A DNA stretch of 64,000 bases from Canibacter sp052085365 (GTDB taxonomy: Bacteria > Actinomycetota > Actinomycetes > Actinomycetales > Microbacteriaceae), in NCBI GenBank assembly GCA_052085365.1, contig JBQDFP010000004.1, forward strand, positions 1 to 64,000, read 5' to 3'. Below the pieces are notes generated by a model. It had not been told where the DNA came from and did not search any database. It saw nothing but the letters and a program-made list of their open reading frames with translations. Positions 42,370-50,111 of this stretch are shown in pieces (within the stretch, counting starts at the first letter, position 1; each line of letters starts with the position of its first letter). The translations under genes and the position numbers were made by a program.

Positions 42370-44016
42370 TTACTCGGAGGCTGCGCCGAGGTCCGCACCC
42401 CATGGGTAGTACAGGTAGACGAATGATGCTGGGACACCGGTGACGGTGTTATCCATGAACAGTCGCACATTGAGTTGCGCGACTGGCACCCACGGCATCT
42501 GATCCATCATCAATCCTTCTGCGATTGCGGAATACTCTGCACGCTTGTCAGCGTCTGGTTCAACCATGGCTTTTTGGACCGCGGCTTCAACTTCAGGGTC
42601 ACTAAACTCGTTGAAGTTTTGGTCACCGTCTTCGCTCACAATGCCGTCAATGAAGCGGATTGGTGATGGTGTTGACGGGTAGTTGATCGTCACAAAACCG
42701 TCATAGCCTTTACGTGCTTCCGGGTCAGTGAACAGCGCACCGAACTGGGCGCTCGGAATACCAGTGGGTTCTAGTGTCAGACCGAGTTCAGCCGCTCCAT
42801 TTGCGAGTTCGTTAATGATGTCTGCGTACCATGACCGCTCGCTCGGGTAAGCAATTTTGATGGTTTGTGATGTGTCAACGTCGACGCCTTCCATGAGCTT
42901 CTTCGCGGCTTCGATATCGTGGCTGAGATCAGGTAGTTTCTCTGCACGAATGTCTTCAACCTCGGGGTTTCCTTCCCAGCTCAGCTCAGGAACGATCGAA
43001 CGAGCTGGCTCGGCGGTGCCTTCAAACACAGTGTCAACAATTGCTTGTCGATCAGTCGCGCGCGTTATGGCTTGACGCACGATGGGGTCCGCGAATGGAC
43101 CATCGCCCTGAGCAATAATGCCCATCAGCTGCATGCCTTTACCCTCATACAACGTGCCTGATGTGCTGTCTGCGAGCTGTGGCAGTGCAGACAGTGGCAG
43201 GTCGTAGCCTCCGAGGATTTCACCGGTTGCGAGACTGTTACCGATCGCAGTCGGGTCAACTACGAAGTCGATTTCGAGCTCTTGAACGTGGGCTTTACGG
43301 TCTGCGTTCCAGTAGTTGTCGTTGCGTTCCAGGACGATTGACTGCCCTTGTTTCCACTGCTTCACACTGAAGGGGCCCGTGCACATCACACCAACGCTCG
43401 GGTTACCGTAGTTTTCACCTGCTTCTTCACGGTGCTTCTGTTGCACAACTGCTCCGACTGGAGTTCCGAGCGTTTCAACGAATGTGGCATCGTCTTCTTT
43501 GAGCTTGATGGTGAGTTCCCAGTCGTCGGTCTGCTCAATCGACGCAATGTTGGTGGCGCTGCCTGCCCAGTAGCTTCCCTCGTCAGGGTCAAGATTTCGG
43601 TTCACCGAGAAGATGACGTCTTCCATGGTCATGGGTGACCCGTCCCAGAAGGTGACTTCGTCTTCGATCTGGAACACATAGGTTTTCGCGTCGACTTCCT
43701 CCCAGTCAGAGGCGAGGTTGGGTGCGAGTGTCAGGTCAGGCTGCATCTGCACGAGTGTGTCGCAGAGGTTCGCGTCCACCTGGTTCTCGGGGTAGTTGAA
43801 GCCTTTGATTGGATCGATGCTTGCTGGTTCACCATAAGGAAGGTTCCAGTTTGCGTATTCCAAGTCACCCGTAGCTTCAGGGGTCACCGTGAGGAGTTCC
43901 CCTTCGGAGCCTTCGCCCGCGCCGGGGGCACCTCGGCTGCCTGAAGAGCAGCCAGCCAGCGTCAAACTGGCGATTGCAAGCACCGCTACTGTCGTGTTCT
44001 TTAACGAGGATTTCAC
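42370..44016 (-). CDS. Peptide ABC importer, substrate-binding lipoprotein (SBP family 5)
   Basis: A 548-residue DppA/OppA-type lipoprotein: signal peptide, lipobox LAGC (Cys23), Gly/Glu linker, and the family-5 core YVFQIEDEVTFWDGSPMTMEDVIFSVNR, GTGPF-like VMCTGPFSVKQWKQGQSIVLERNDNYW and VRQAITRATDRQAIVD. It is the first gene of the operon that runs down to the HDAH gene. GTG start 44016 has GGAG 6 bases upstream. Two LacI-type operator elements lie 82-113 bp upstream. The ligand is unknown; the amidase-rich neighbourhood suggests short peptides, N-acyl amino acids or amide oligomers. Confidence 0.9.
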   Translation of the reverse strand: MKSSLKNTTVAVLAIASLTLAGCSSGSRGAPGAGEGSEGELLTVTPEATGDLEYANWNLPYGEPASIDPIKGFNYPENQVDANLCDTLVQMQPDLTLAPNLASDWEEVDAKTYVFQIEDEVTFWDGSPMTMEDVIFSVNRNLDPDEGSYWAGSATNIASIEQTDDWELTIKLKEDDATFVETLGTPVGAVVQQKHREEAGENYGNPSVGVMCTGPFSVKQWKQGQSIVLERNDNYWNADRKAHVQELEIDFVVDPTAIGNSLATGEILGGYDLPLSALPQLADSTSGTLYEGKGMQLMGIIAQGDGPFADPIVRQAITRATDRQAIVDTVFEGTAEPARSIVPELSWEGNPEVEDIRAEKLPDLSHDIEAAKKLMEGVDVDTSQTIKIAYPSERSWYADIINELANGAAELGLTLEPTGIPSAQFGALFTDPEARKGYDGFVTINYPSTPSPIRFIDGIVSEDGDQNFNEFSDPEVEAAVQKAMVEPDADKRAEYSAIAEGLMMDQMPWVPVAQLNVRLFMDNTVTGVPASFVYLYYPWGADLGAASE

Positions 44017-44096
44017 GTTTTTCTCCGTTCGATTCTTCTTTGAATCTCTTACTCGGGCTTGTGCCTGTGCAAGAAAGCCTGAATGGATCGTAACAA

Positions 44097-44128
44097 AACC
44101 AAAACGGTAAACACAAACCGTTTTGGTT
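44097..44128. promoter_or_regulatory. Paired LacI-type operator between importer and LacI genes
   Basis: Perfect 12-bp inverted repeat AACCAAAACGGT-N8-ACCGTTTTGGTT. Each arm contains a CG-centred LacI half-pattern (ACCAAAACG or CGTTTTGGT). The same element occurs at 46630-46646 before the NylB-like gene, and the divergent LacI gene lies next to it. Confidence 0.72.
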
Positions 44129-44233
44129 ACAGTTCCGTCTCACCTTACGATGGTAGGAACAGCCGCCATCACAATGAAGTCGGTGGTAGCTTTAGTATTT
44201 GCCCCTCCATCCGCCAAGTCGAATCGCAGAATC

Positions 44234-45259
44234 GTGTCACAACCCGTACGTGCAACTATCCGAGACGTCGCGAAAGCCGCAGGAGTCTCAGCAACCACTG
44301 TGTCGCATGCTCTAAATGGCAAGGGGGTCGTGAAAGCCGCGACCGTTGAGCGCATTCACGCCATCGCCACCCAGCTGGGTTACCGCCCCAACGTGCTCGC
44401 ACGCGGCATGAGACACCAACATCTCGGGTTGATTGGATTGATCATTCGCCCCTTTGATGGGCTCGATACGTTCATGCCACCCGGCGTCGACTACTTTCTG
44501 CGCATCACGGGTTTCGCATCCCTCACAGCAATGGAATACGGCTACGGCCTGATGATTATCAACAATCCAAGCAGAGAGAGCTCCCCTGTCAGTGCCAGCG
44601 CAGCCGACATTTACGTTGTGGTCGAACCCTACGAGAATGACGCAGTACTGACTTATCTCACTGATCAACGCATTCCGTTTGTCACCATTGGCCCCGATAT
44701 TGCCAGACCCGACAGCTTCATCTCGATGGACACCCGTGCCGGCGAGCAGATCACACACATGTTGAACTTTTTACAAGATCGCGGTGCACAAAACATTGCG
44801 ATGTTAACCGGGTCAGATAGAAACGCATGGAACACCTATGCAAAATTGGCGTACCGAGACTGGACGGACTCAAACGGCCAACCGTTCGTTTGGACTGAGG
44901 TGCCAGAGGCGACGGGCGAGCACGCTGCAGATGTCGCCCTGGACGCGCTCATCGCCGCAAATAGTGGCAAACTTCCCGACGCCATCTTTTGCCTCATGGG
45001 TCGCAAGGCTGCAGGTATTGCTCAAGCAGCAGTAGCTCGCGGCATTCGGATTCCCGAAGAGCTTCAAATCGCCGCGGGTTCAGGCTCACTCCAGAACCAG
45101 ACCCAGCAACCTACCGTTACCGCGTACGACTTGCAGCCTGAAATTCTCGCGTCAGCAGCGGTGAAACGCGCCATCCAACAACTTGAAGGCAAAGAGGTCA
45201 CTGCACCGTTTGTCGCGCCTGATGCCATACTGCACGAGCGGCAATCGACGAGACGCTAG
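44234..45259 (+). CDS. LacI-family transcriptional regulator
   Basis: A 341-residue regulator (usual LacI length). The HTH is at the extreme N-terminus, ATIRDVAKAAGVSATTVSHALNGKGVVKAATVERIHAIATQLGYRPNVLARGM, followed by a periplasmic-binding-protein-like effector domain with PDAIFCLMGRKAAGIAQAAVARGIRIPEELQIAAG near the C-terminus. GTG 44234 is chosen from protein length and from TAGTAT at 44191-44196 as -10; earlier in-frame ATGs (44150, 44174) would add a non-homologous extension. It is divergent from the peptide importer and convergent with the NylB-like gene, overlapping 4 bp. Confidence 0.85.
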   Translation: MSQPVRATIRDVAKAAGVSATTVSHALNGKGVVKAATVERIHAIATQLGYRPNVLARGMRHQHLGLIGLIIRPFDGLDTFMPPGVDYFLRITGFASLTAMEYGYGLMIINNPSRESSPVSASAADIYVVVEPYENDAVLTYLTDQRIPFVTIGPDIARPDSFISMDTRAGEQITHMLNFLQDRGAQNIAMLTGSDRNAWNTYAKLAYRDWTDSNGQPFVWTEVPEATGEHAADVALDALIAANSGKLPDAIFCLMGRKAAGIAQAAVARGIRIPEELQIAAGSGSLQNQTQQPTVTAYDLQPEILASAAVKRAIQQLEGKEVTAPFVAPDAILHERQSTRR

Positions 45260-46458
45260 CGCAAGCCTTCGACCACGCTGACGATGTCCTGGAATATACT
45301 CACTGCGTCACGACTGTCGTCATAGTTGATGGCGTCCGGGGCAGACGAGAATTTCACAATAACCGTGTCAGTTTTGGGGTCGAGCCACAGGTATTGGCCG
45401 TGAATACCAACGCCGTGCACACTGCCGCGCTCATCCCCGACGGCCCACCACTGGTTTTTATAGGTGAAATTCGGGAAGACTTCCCGTTTCGGTGAATGCT
45501 TCGTGTGTTCAAGCTCACCGCCTCGCATGGTTTCGCCTACCCACTCGCTCGACACCACACGTTGACCGTTGATTGCTCCGCCATTCAGCATCAAACGACC
45601 GACCCGTGCGAGGTCTCGTGCCGTGCACTCGACTCCGCCGTTTGCAACGGCACTGCCGACACGGTCGACGCCCACCCGCGCATCGTCGGTGGCACCGAGC
45701 TTGGACCAGAGTCGATCAGACAGCACCTCGTTATAGCGCCTGCCGGTTGCCCCCTCAATCACCCAACCGAGCACATCTGTCACCGCTGAGCAATATTGAA
45801 ATACAGTCCCGTGTGTTCCGGTTTGACGCAGCGACGCCAAGAAGTCGTACACGTTGTCGGGCTCACCCTCGACCTGGCTACGAAAGCTTGCGGCACGATC
45901 GTGTGCTCGGACTTCTGAGCTGAGGTCGTCGTATTGCTCCGAGTAATCAACGGCCACCAACATATCGAGCGCTTCTTGCACAGTGGCGGTTCCAAATGCC
46001 GAACCAGCAAGGTCAGGAACATACTCGATCATTTTCTGTGCTGGATCAATGATCCCGTCATCAGTGAGTGAACCGACGGCAATGGCCAGAAGCGATTTCG
46101 AAACGCTCATAAGCAGGTGCGCATCACTCACGTCGACACCGGCCGCGTACCATTCACCAATAATCTCATCACCGCGCTGCACCAAGAACGCATCGGTGTA
46201 GCTGTCGATGAGCCGCCGTTCAAGTTCGGGAACGCTTGCAAATACTCGTAGGTCAAGAGGCTGTTCACGTTCGTGTTGCGGGACCGCAGAGATTCTGGCG
46301 GTGGGCACCGTTTCTGAGAAGTGCCGAAACGACCAGCGGTTCATCACGGGGTCTTGCCAGGAGTCTCGCGTAATAGTTTCTGGCACACCCAACGCCTGCT
46401 GCATTTTGCCCGGCACCGTGTTTCGCCAAACTTGCGCGACTGTGTGGTTACTGTTCAT
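45256..46458 (-). CDS. NylB-like serine hydrolase (beta-lactamase fold, class C/family VIII type)
   Basis: A 400-residue serine hydrolase co-linear with 6-aminohexanoate-dimer hydrolase NylB. It starts with DSWQDPVMNRWSFRHFSETVP, then TDAFLVQRGDEIIGEWY. LLMSVSKSL gives the Ser118-x-x-Lys121 pair, Tyr222 (FQYCSA) is the third catalytic residue, and the end has QWW and GIHGQYLWLDP. Tyr176, Asp187 and Asn273 align with NylB Tyr170, Asp181 and Asn266, the residues tied to amide-oligomer hydrolysis. ATG 46458 is used; the frame is open to 46524. No signal peptide is seen, so the protein is cytosolic. A LacI-type operator lies at 46630-46646. It may alternatively be an esterase of family VIII. Confidence 0.86.
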   Translation of the reverse strand: MNSNHTVAQVWRNTVPGKMQQALGVPETITRDSWQDPVMNRWSFRHFSETVPTARISAVPQHEREQPLDLRVFASVPELERRLIDSYTDAFLVQRGDEIIGEWYAAGVDVSDAHLLMSVSKSLLAIAVGSLTDDGIIDPAQKMIEYVPDLAGSAFGTATVQEALDMLVAVDYSEQYDDLSSEVRAHDRAASFRSQVEGEPDNVYDFLASLRQTGTHGTVFQYCSAVTDVLGWVIEGATGRRYNEVLSDRLWSKLGATDDARVGVDRVGSAVANGGVECTARDLARVGRLMLNGGAINGQRVVSSEWVGETMRGGELEHTKHSPKREVFPNFTYKNQWWAVGDERGSVHGVGIHGQYLWLDPKTDTVIVKFSSAPDAINYDDSRDAVSIFQDIVSVVEGLR

Positions 46459-46545
46459 TCGAGGAAGACCTTTCTCAACGCAGAGGCGGCGCGTGGATTT
46501 GGAAGCTGAATCGGCGAACATCACTATTCACATCGCTGTGTAACC

Positions 46546-46569
46546 GCGAGACAGATCATTCTGTCTCGC
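46546..46569 (-). other. Leader hairpin before the NylB-like gene
   Basis: Perfect 10-bp stem GCGAGACAGA / TCTGTCTCGC with a 4-base loop, in the presumed 5' leader of the NylB-like gene, between its operator and start codon. It has no U-tract on either side, so it is not a standard terminator. Confidence 0.4.
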
Positions 46570-46629
46570 AAGGATTTCCGCCTCTTCTGGGGCTTCTAAA
46601 AACCACTTCGGAAGTAGCACACAATAGCG

Positions 46630-46646
46630 TACCAAACCGTTTTGGT
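46630..46646. promoter_or_regulatory. LacI-type operator upstream of the NylB-like gene
   Basis: ACCAAAC-CG-TTTTGGT is a 16-bp palindrome centred on CG with one mismatched pair, the classical shape of LacI-family operators. It repeats the element found at 44097-44128, 2.5 kb away, next to the lacI-type gene. It lies about 175 bp before the ATG, at a promoter position. Confidence 0.7.
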
Positions 46647-46686
46647 TTTTGGGCAATTTTCATGACCTGAAACGCCTACCGCGCCG

Positions 46687-47259
46687 CTAGTCTCGTGCGG
46701 CCGAAGCGTGCGCTTTCAACGACTCCTGCGCGGCGAGCCCCCGAAGAATAATGTCGAGTCCACGCGTGAATGAATCCGCACTATCGACAGGCTTTCGCGG
46801 ACGGATCCCCTCGTTTGTGTCGTCTGGAGACTCAGGCAGGACCGCGCCAAGTGCGATTGCTTGCTCCCGGGTCTGTGTGGACTGGGTATGCCCGAGCGTA
46901 TAGAGCAGGAGCGTGTGTGCACCATCTTCACCAACGGTTCTGGCGATCTCTTGTTCGAGCAGAGAGGCGCCGAGGCGAAACGCGAGAGCGGTCGCCACAA
47001 CTTCGGCACCATCTCGAATTGTGAGGAGCGCACCCCGCAGGTTGACGCAGAGTTCACGGGCTCCATCCCCTGCGACGGGGCGAACTATTTCATCGGCCAT
47101 GAGCGCGAGAAGCGACTGTTTGTTTTCGACGTGATGGTAGAGCGCGCTAGGCTGCACGCCGAGCGCAGCAGCAACTCGCCGCATGGAGCAGCCTTCGAGC
47201 CCATCTTCGGCCAGCACTCGCATCGCTGCGGTGATGACGTCGGCCAGGGAGTTGCGCAT
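46687..47259 (-). CDS. bioQ: TetR-family repressor of biotin uptake, BioQ-like
   Basis: A 190-residue TetR protein. The HTH is at about 5-52 (SLADVITAAMRVLAEDGLEGCSMRRVAAALGVQPSALYHHVENKQSLLALMADEIV), and the C-terminal domain is of the TetR_C type. It is encoded divergently from bioYMN with 99 bp between the start codons. That gap holds nested palindromes (47275-47314). In corynebacteria and mycobacteria BioQ has the same role and arrangement, so control of biotin import is the best assignment. Confidence 0.82.
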   Translation of the reverse strand: MRNSLADVITAAMRVLAEDGLEGCSMRRVAAALGVQPSALYHHVENKQSLLALMADEIVRPVAGDGARELCVNLRGALLTIRDGAEVVATALAFRLGASLLEQEIARTVGEDGAHTLLLYTLGHTQSTQTREQAIALGAVLPESPDDTNEGIRPRKPVDSADSFTRGLDIILRGLAAQESLKAHASAARD

Positions 47260-47274
47260 CCTCTCACTCTAGCG

Positions 47275-47314
47275 CTAACCTGAACAGCATTCAGGTGAAC
47301 GGTGTTCAGGTTAG
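47275..47314. promoter_or_regulatory. Paired BioQ-type operators
   Basis: CCTGAA-N5-TTCAGG (47279-47295) is followed immediately by TGAAC-GGT-GTTCA (47296-47308). The outer arms CTAACCTGAAC (47275-47285) and GTTCAGGTTAG (47304-47314) form an 11-bp perfect inverted repeat enclosing both. The block sits between bioQ and bioY and suits two repressor dimers. Confidence 0.78.
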
Positions 47315-47358
47315 GGAAGAAGACCACTCGTGCACCCACATGAGTCGAAGGGAAACCA

Positions 47359-47994
47359 ATGTCAGAAACCGCGCAATCCGTGCCGGCCGCACGCACAAAA
47401 TCAGCCGGGCAATCAGTCGCATCAGATGTCGCTCTCATTGCATGCTTCGCCGCGGTGATCGCGGTATGCGCCATCCTGCCTGCAATTCATGTCGGTGGCC
47501 TCGTGCCGATCACACTGCAGACATTCGCAGTGCTGCTTGCCGGCGCCGTACTCGGCGCAAAGCGAGGTGCGCTCGCCGTTTTACTGTATCTAGCCGTCGG
47601 AGCAATCGGGCTACCGGTTTTTTCAGGTGGCGCCGCAGGCATCGCGCCGTTTGTGGGCCCCTCGGCCGGGTACCTTATTGCATTCCCTTGTGCCGCTGCA
47701 CTGTGCGGATTTCTGGTTGAACGACTTCCCCGAAAGAAGATCTCGTCAAGTGTGCTGCTCGTATTTCTTGCCGGCTTCGGGTCGAGCCTCGTATTTATCC
47801 ATACCTTTGGGCCGCTCGGTATTTCTTTCTTTGGCGGGCTCAGCATCACACAAGGGTTTGCGGCAGATCTCGTGTTCTACCCCGGTGACATCATTAAGAA
47901 TATTGCGATGGCCGTTGTTGCTACCGCTGTGCATCGAGCCTTCCCCAACATCTTGCCAAGGCGCGCTCGATCCACCCATGAACTCGCATCGTGA
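47359..47994 (+). CDS. bioY: Biotin ECF transporter, S component
   Basis: A 211-residue BioY with six membrane segments. LALIACFAAVIAVCAILPAIHVGGLVPITLQTFAVLLAGAVLGAKRGALAVLLYLAVGAIGLPVFSGGAAGIAPFVGPSAGYLIAF is the family's diagnostic N-terminal two thirds, with the VPITLQT and GLPVFSGG loops that form the biotin site. It captures biotin for the BioMN module encoded directly downstream (4-bp overlap with bioM). It is regulated by the adjacent BioQ-like protein. Confidence 0.95.
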   Translation: MSETAQSVPAARTKSAGQSVASDVALIACFAAVIAVCAILPAIHVGGLVPITLQTFAVLLAGAVLGAKRGALAVLLYLAVGAIGLPVFSGGAAGIAPFVGPSAGYLIAFPCAAALCGFLVERLPRKKISSSVLLVFLAGFGSSLVFIHTFGPLGISFFGGLSITQGFAADLVFYPGDIIKNIAMAVVATAVHRAFPNILPRRARSTHELAS

Positions 47995-48683
47995 TCACAT
48001 TTGATCAGGTGTCAGTCGTCGCAGGCAATCGCACTATTTTGCACCCGTTCACGCTCACACTCACTGAACCGGTGATTTCAGTTGTTGGTGCCAACGGGTC
48101 AGGGAAGTCCACCTTTGCGCGGCTCATAAACGGGCTCGTCACACCAATGAACGGAGTCGTGCGTCTCGGGGAAGCACCCCGGCAGCTCGACACGGTGCGA
48201 GACGGTGCCGCGGTGAGACAACGAGTCGGCTTCGTGTTTACCGACGCGAATGCACAGCTCATTATGCCGACTGCGCTCGAAGATATTTCGCTGTCGCTGC
48301 GCAAGTCCCATCGGAGCCGCACTGAACGTGAACAGGCGGCTCGAAACCATCTTAAAAATGTCGGCCTCGCGCATCTAGCCGAACAAAGCATACATGCCCT
48401 CTCCGGCGGCCAGAAGCAACTGCTTGCACTCACATCAGTGCTCGCCACGGACCCCGACATTTTGGTCGCAGACGAACCCACGACACTGCTCGACTTGCGT
48501 AACGCAAAACTTATTTCCGACCGACTGTGTGCCCTCACTCAACAGGTGGTGATCGTCACCCATGACCTCGAACTTGCTGCCCGCGCACATCGCACGCTCG
48601 TGCTTGAAGAAGGCCGTATCGTGTGGGATGGTGCGCCGAATGAAGCAATTGCGCACTATCGCAAGCTTGTAGAAGCCCTATGA
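47991..48683 (+). CDS. bioM: Biotin ECF transporter, ATPase
   Basis: A 230-residue ECF A-component with Walker A GANGSGKST (about 36-44), Q-loop FVFTDANAQLIMPTALEDI, signature LSGGQKQL, Walker B ILVADEPTTLLDLR and switch VVTHDLE. Single-ATPase BioMNY modules use this protein as a homodimer. Overlaps bioY and bioN by 4 bp each, so all three are translationally coupled. Confidence 0.93.
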   Translation: MITFDQVSVVAGNRTILHPFTLTLTEPVISVVGANGSGKSTFARLINGLVTPMNGVVRLGEAPRQLDTVRDGAAVRQRVGFVFTDANAQLIMPTALEDISLSLRKSHRSRTEREQAARNHLKNVGLAHLAEQSIHALSGGQKQLLALTSVLATDPDILVADEPTTLLDLRNAKLISDRLCALTQQVVIVTHDLELAARAHRTLVLEEGRIVWDGAPNEAIAHYRKLVEAL

Positions 48684-49321
48684 CAAGTGACGTGCTGGGT
48701 GCATATATTCCGGGCGACTCTGTGCTGCATCGGCTCAGGCCCGGCACGAAGCTGCTGACACTGTTTTTCGGGGCAACACTCGCTATGGTGTTCCGCTCAC
48801 TTCCGAGCGCAGCCATCGCCCTCACGATCGCTTTTCTCGCATGTATTATCGCCGGCATTGGCTCTCGCAGAGTTTGGGGGACCCTCTTGCGGTTTTTGAT
48901 TGTGGCAGGAGTGCTGTTCGTGTTTCATGCCTTTCAACACGGTCCAGTCGACGCTTTCGCGGTAGTCGGCACGCTCATCGCCCTGCTTCTTACGGCCAAT
49001 GTGCTCACGGCAACCACGCGAGTAGAAGACACCCTCGACACCATCACCTGGGCATTGCGTCCACTTCAGCGGTTTGGAGTAAACCCTGACCGAGTAGCGC
49101 TCACGTTTTCACTCGTACTGCGTATGATCCCCGAATTATTGACGCTCGCGAACCAGACACGGGATGCGGCCCGAGCGCGCGGGCTCGAGCGAAATCTACG
49201 TGCCAGACTCACGCCGCTTATGTTGCGTACGGTCGCCCGCGCAGAGCTCACTGGTGAGGCGCTCGCCGCTCGCGGAATTACTGACGTTGACCCAGACTCG
49301 CCCGGTATTCTCAAAGAGTAG
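48680..49321 (+). CDS. bioN: Biotin ECF transporter, transmembrane T component
   Basis: A 213-residue EcfT/CbiQ-type protein. YIPGDSVLHRLRPGTKLLTLFFG is the typical N-terminus. Four to five membrane segments follow. The two coupling-helix signatures ARARG (in RDAARARGLERNLR, about 166-179) and AARG (in GEALAARGITD, about 199-209) dock on the ATPases. It couples BioM ATP hydrolysis to BioY toppling. Confidence 0.93.
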   Translation: MTSDVLGAYIPGDSVLHRLRPGTKLLTLFFGATLAMVFRSLPSAAIALTIAFLACIIAGIGSRRVWGTLLRFLIVAGVLFVFHAFQHGPVDAFAVVGTLIALLLTANVLTATTRVEDTLDTITWALRPLQRFGVNPDRVALTFSLVLRMIPELLTLANQTRDAARARGLERNLRARLTPLMLRTVARAELTGEALAARGITDVDPDSPGILKE

Positions 49322-49340
49322 CCAACGTCAGGAGACTCTT

Positions 49341-49979
49341 GTGACCGATAACCAGACTCCAGCAGACTTTTGGGAAGCCCGCTATTCGGCAACAGAAAAA
49401 ACGTGGTCGGGTCAGGTCAACAAAATACTTGCCGATATTGCGTCAGAGTTAACGCCCGGGACGGCTCTCGACCTTGGATGTGGTGAGGGTGGCGACGCGG
49501 TTTGGCTCGCCGAACAGGGATGGATGGTTGTCGGCATCGATCTCTCACCCACCGCAGTTGAACGGGGCCGTAAAGCGGGCCGAGCACATGGCCTGTCCGA
49601 AGCTCGCCTTCGCTTTGAAACCGGAGACCTCGCCTCTTGGGTGACCAAGGAACGGTTCGATTTGGTGACGAGTTCGTTCTTACAATCGTGGCCCGTGAAG
49701 ATTCCGCGAGAAGCGATCCTGGCGAAGGCAACAAGTTTTGTGGCTCCGGGCGGCCACTTCTTGGTGACGGCACACGCGACCGCACCGAGCTGGGCTGACC
49801 CCGAAATTGCACGCGAACATGAGTTTCCGACTCCCGAATCAGATTTAGAAGCGTTAAGTGTCTCCCCGAATGGGTGGGAGGTAATCGCGTGCGAACTTCG
49901 CGAGCGAGAGATCACCTCCCCTGAAGGTCAGGTCGGCACGCTCAGCGACAGTGTCGTATTCGTCAAGCGAACCAAGTAA
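49341..49979 (+). CDS. SAM-dependent methyltransferase (class I)
   Basis: A 212-residue class I methyltransferase. ALDLGCGEGGDAVWLAEQGWMVVGIDLSPTAVERG (about 41-75) gives motifs I and II (SAM binding), ERFDLVTSSFLQSW is motif IV, and FVAPGGHFLVTAHA motif V/VI. The N-terminal FWEARYSATEKTWSG resembles thiopurine/tellurite-resistance (TehB-like) methyltransferases. The start is GTG 49341 with AGGAG 6 bases upstream, 19 bp after bioN; the longer frame is inside bioN. The substrate is unknown; membership of the bio operon may only be co-transcription. Confidence 0.85.
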   Translation: MTDNQTPADFWEARYSATEKTWSGQVNKILADIASELTPGTALDLGCGEGGDAVWLAEQGWMVVGIDLSPTAVERGRKAGRAHGLSEARLRFETGDLASWVTKERFDLVTSSFLQSWPVKIPREAILAKATSFVAPGGHFLVTAHATAPSWADPEIAREHEFPTPESDLEALSVSPNGWEVIACELREREITSPEGQVGTLSDSVVFVKRTK

Positions 49980-50051
49980 GCTTCCCTGCGCTCGTACTGC
50001 AGGGGAATATTTCCGGCAGGAATCGCCTCTGCAAGCATCTTCAAGAAAAAC

Positions 50052-50098
50052 AAAGAGCGTGCCGCGGAATGAGTTTCCGAGACACGCTCTTTAATTTA
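50052..50098. terminator. Bidirectional terminator between methyltransferase and surface protein genes
   Basis: AAAGAGCGTG (50052-50061) pairs with CACGCTCTTT (50083-50092), with further pairing CGGAA / TTCCG inside; T-rich sequence follows on the plus strand and A-rich sequence precedes it. It lies 14 bp after the surface protein stop (minus strand). A weaker TTCCCTGC / GCAGGGGAA hairpin sits at 49982-50007. Confidence 0.75.
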
Positions 50099-50111
50099 TT
50101 CGCCTCTGCGC

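Noticed and set aside
38776..44016. Nickel importer (NikABCDE) reading of the Opp-type system
   Set aside because: The family overlaps, but no urease, hydrogenase or nickel regulator is present, and the neighbours are amide hydrolases with a LacI regulator.
45256..46458. Beta-lactamase (antibiotic resistance) reading of the serine hydrolase
   Set aside because: No signal peptide and no class C KTG/YAN pattern; the whole-length match is to NylB/family VIII hydrolases.
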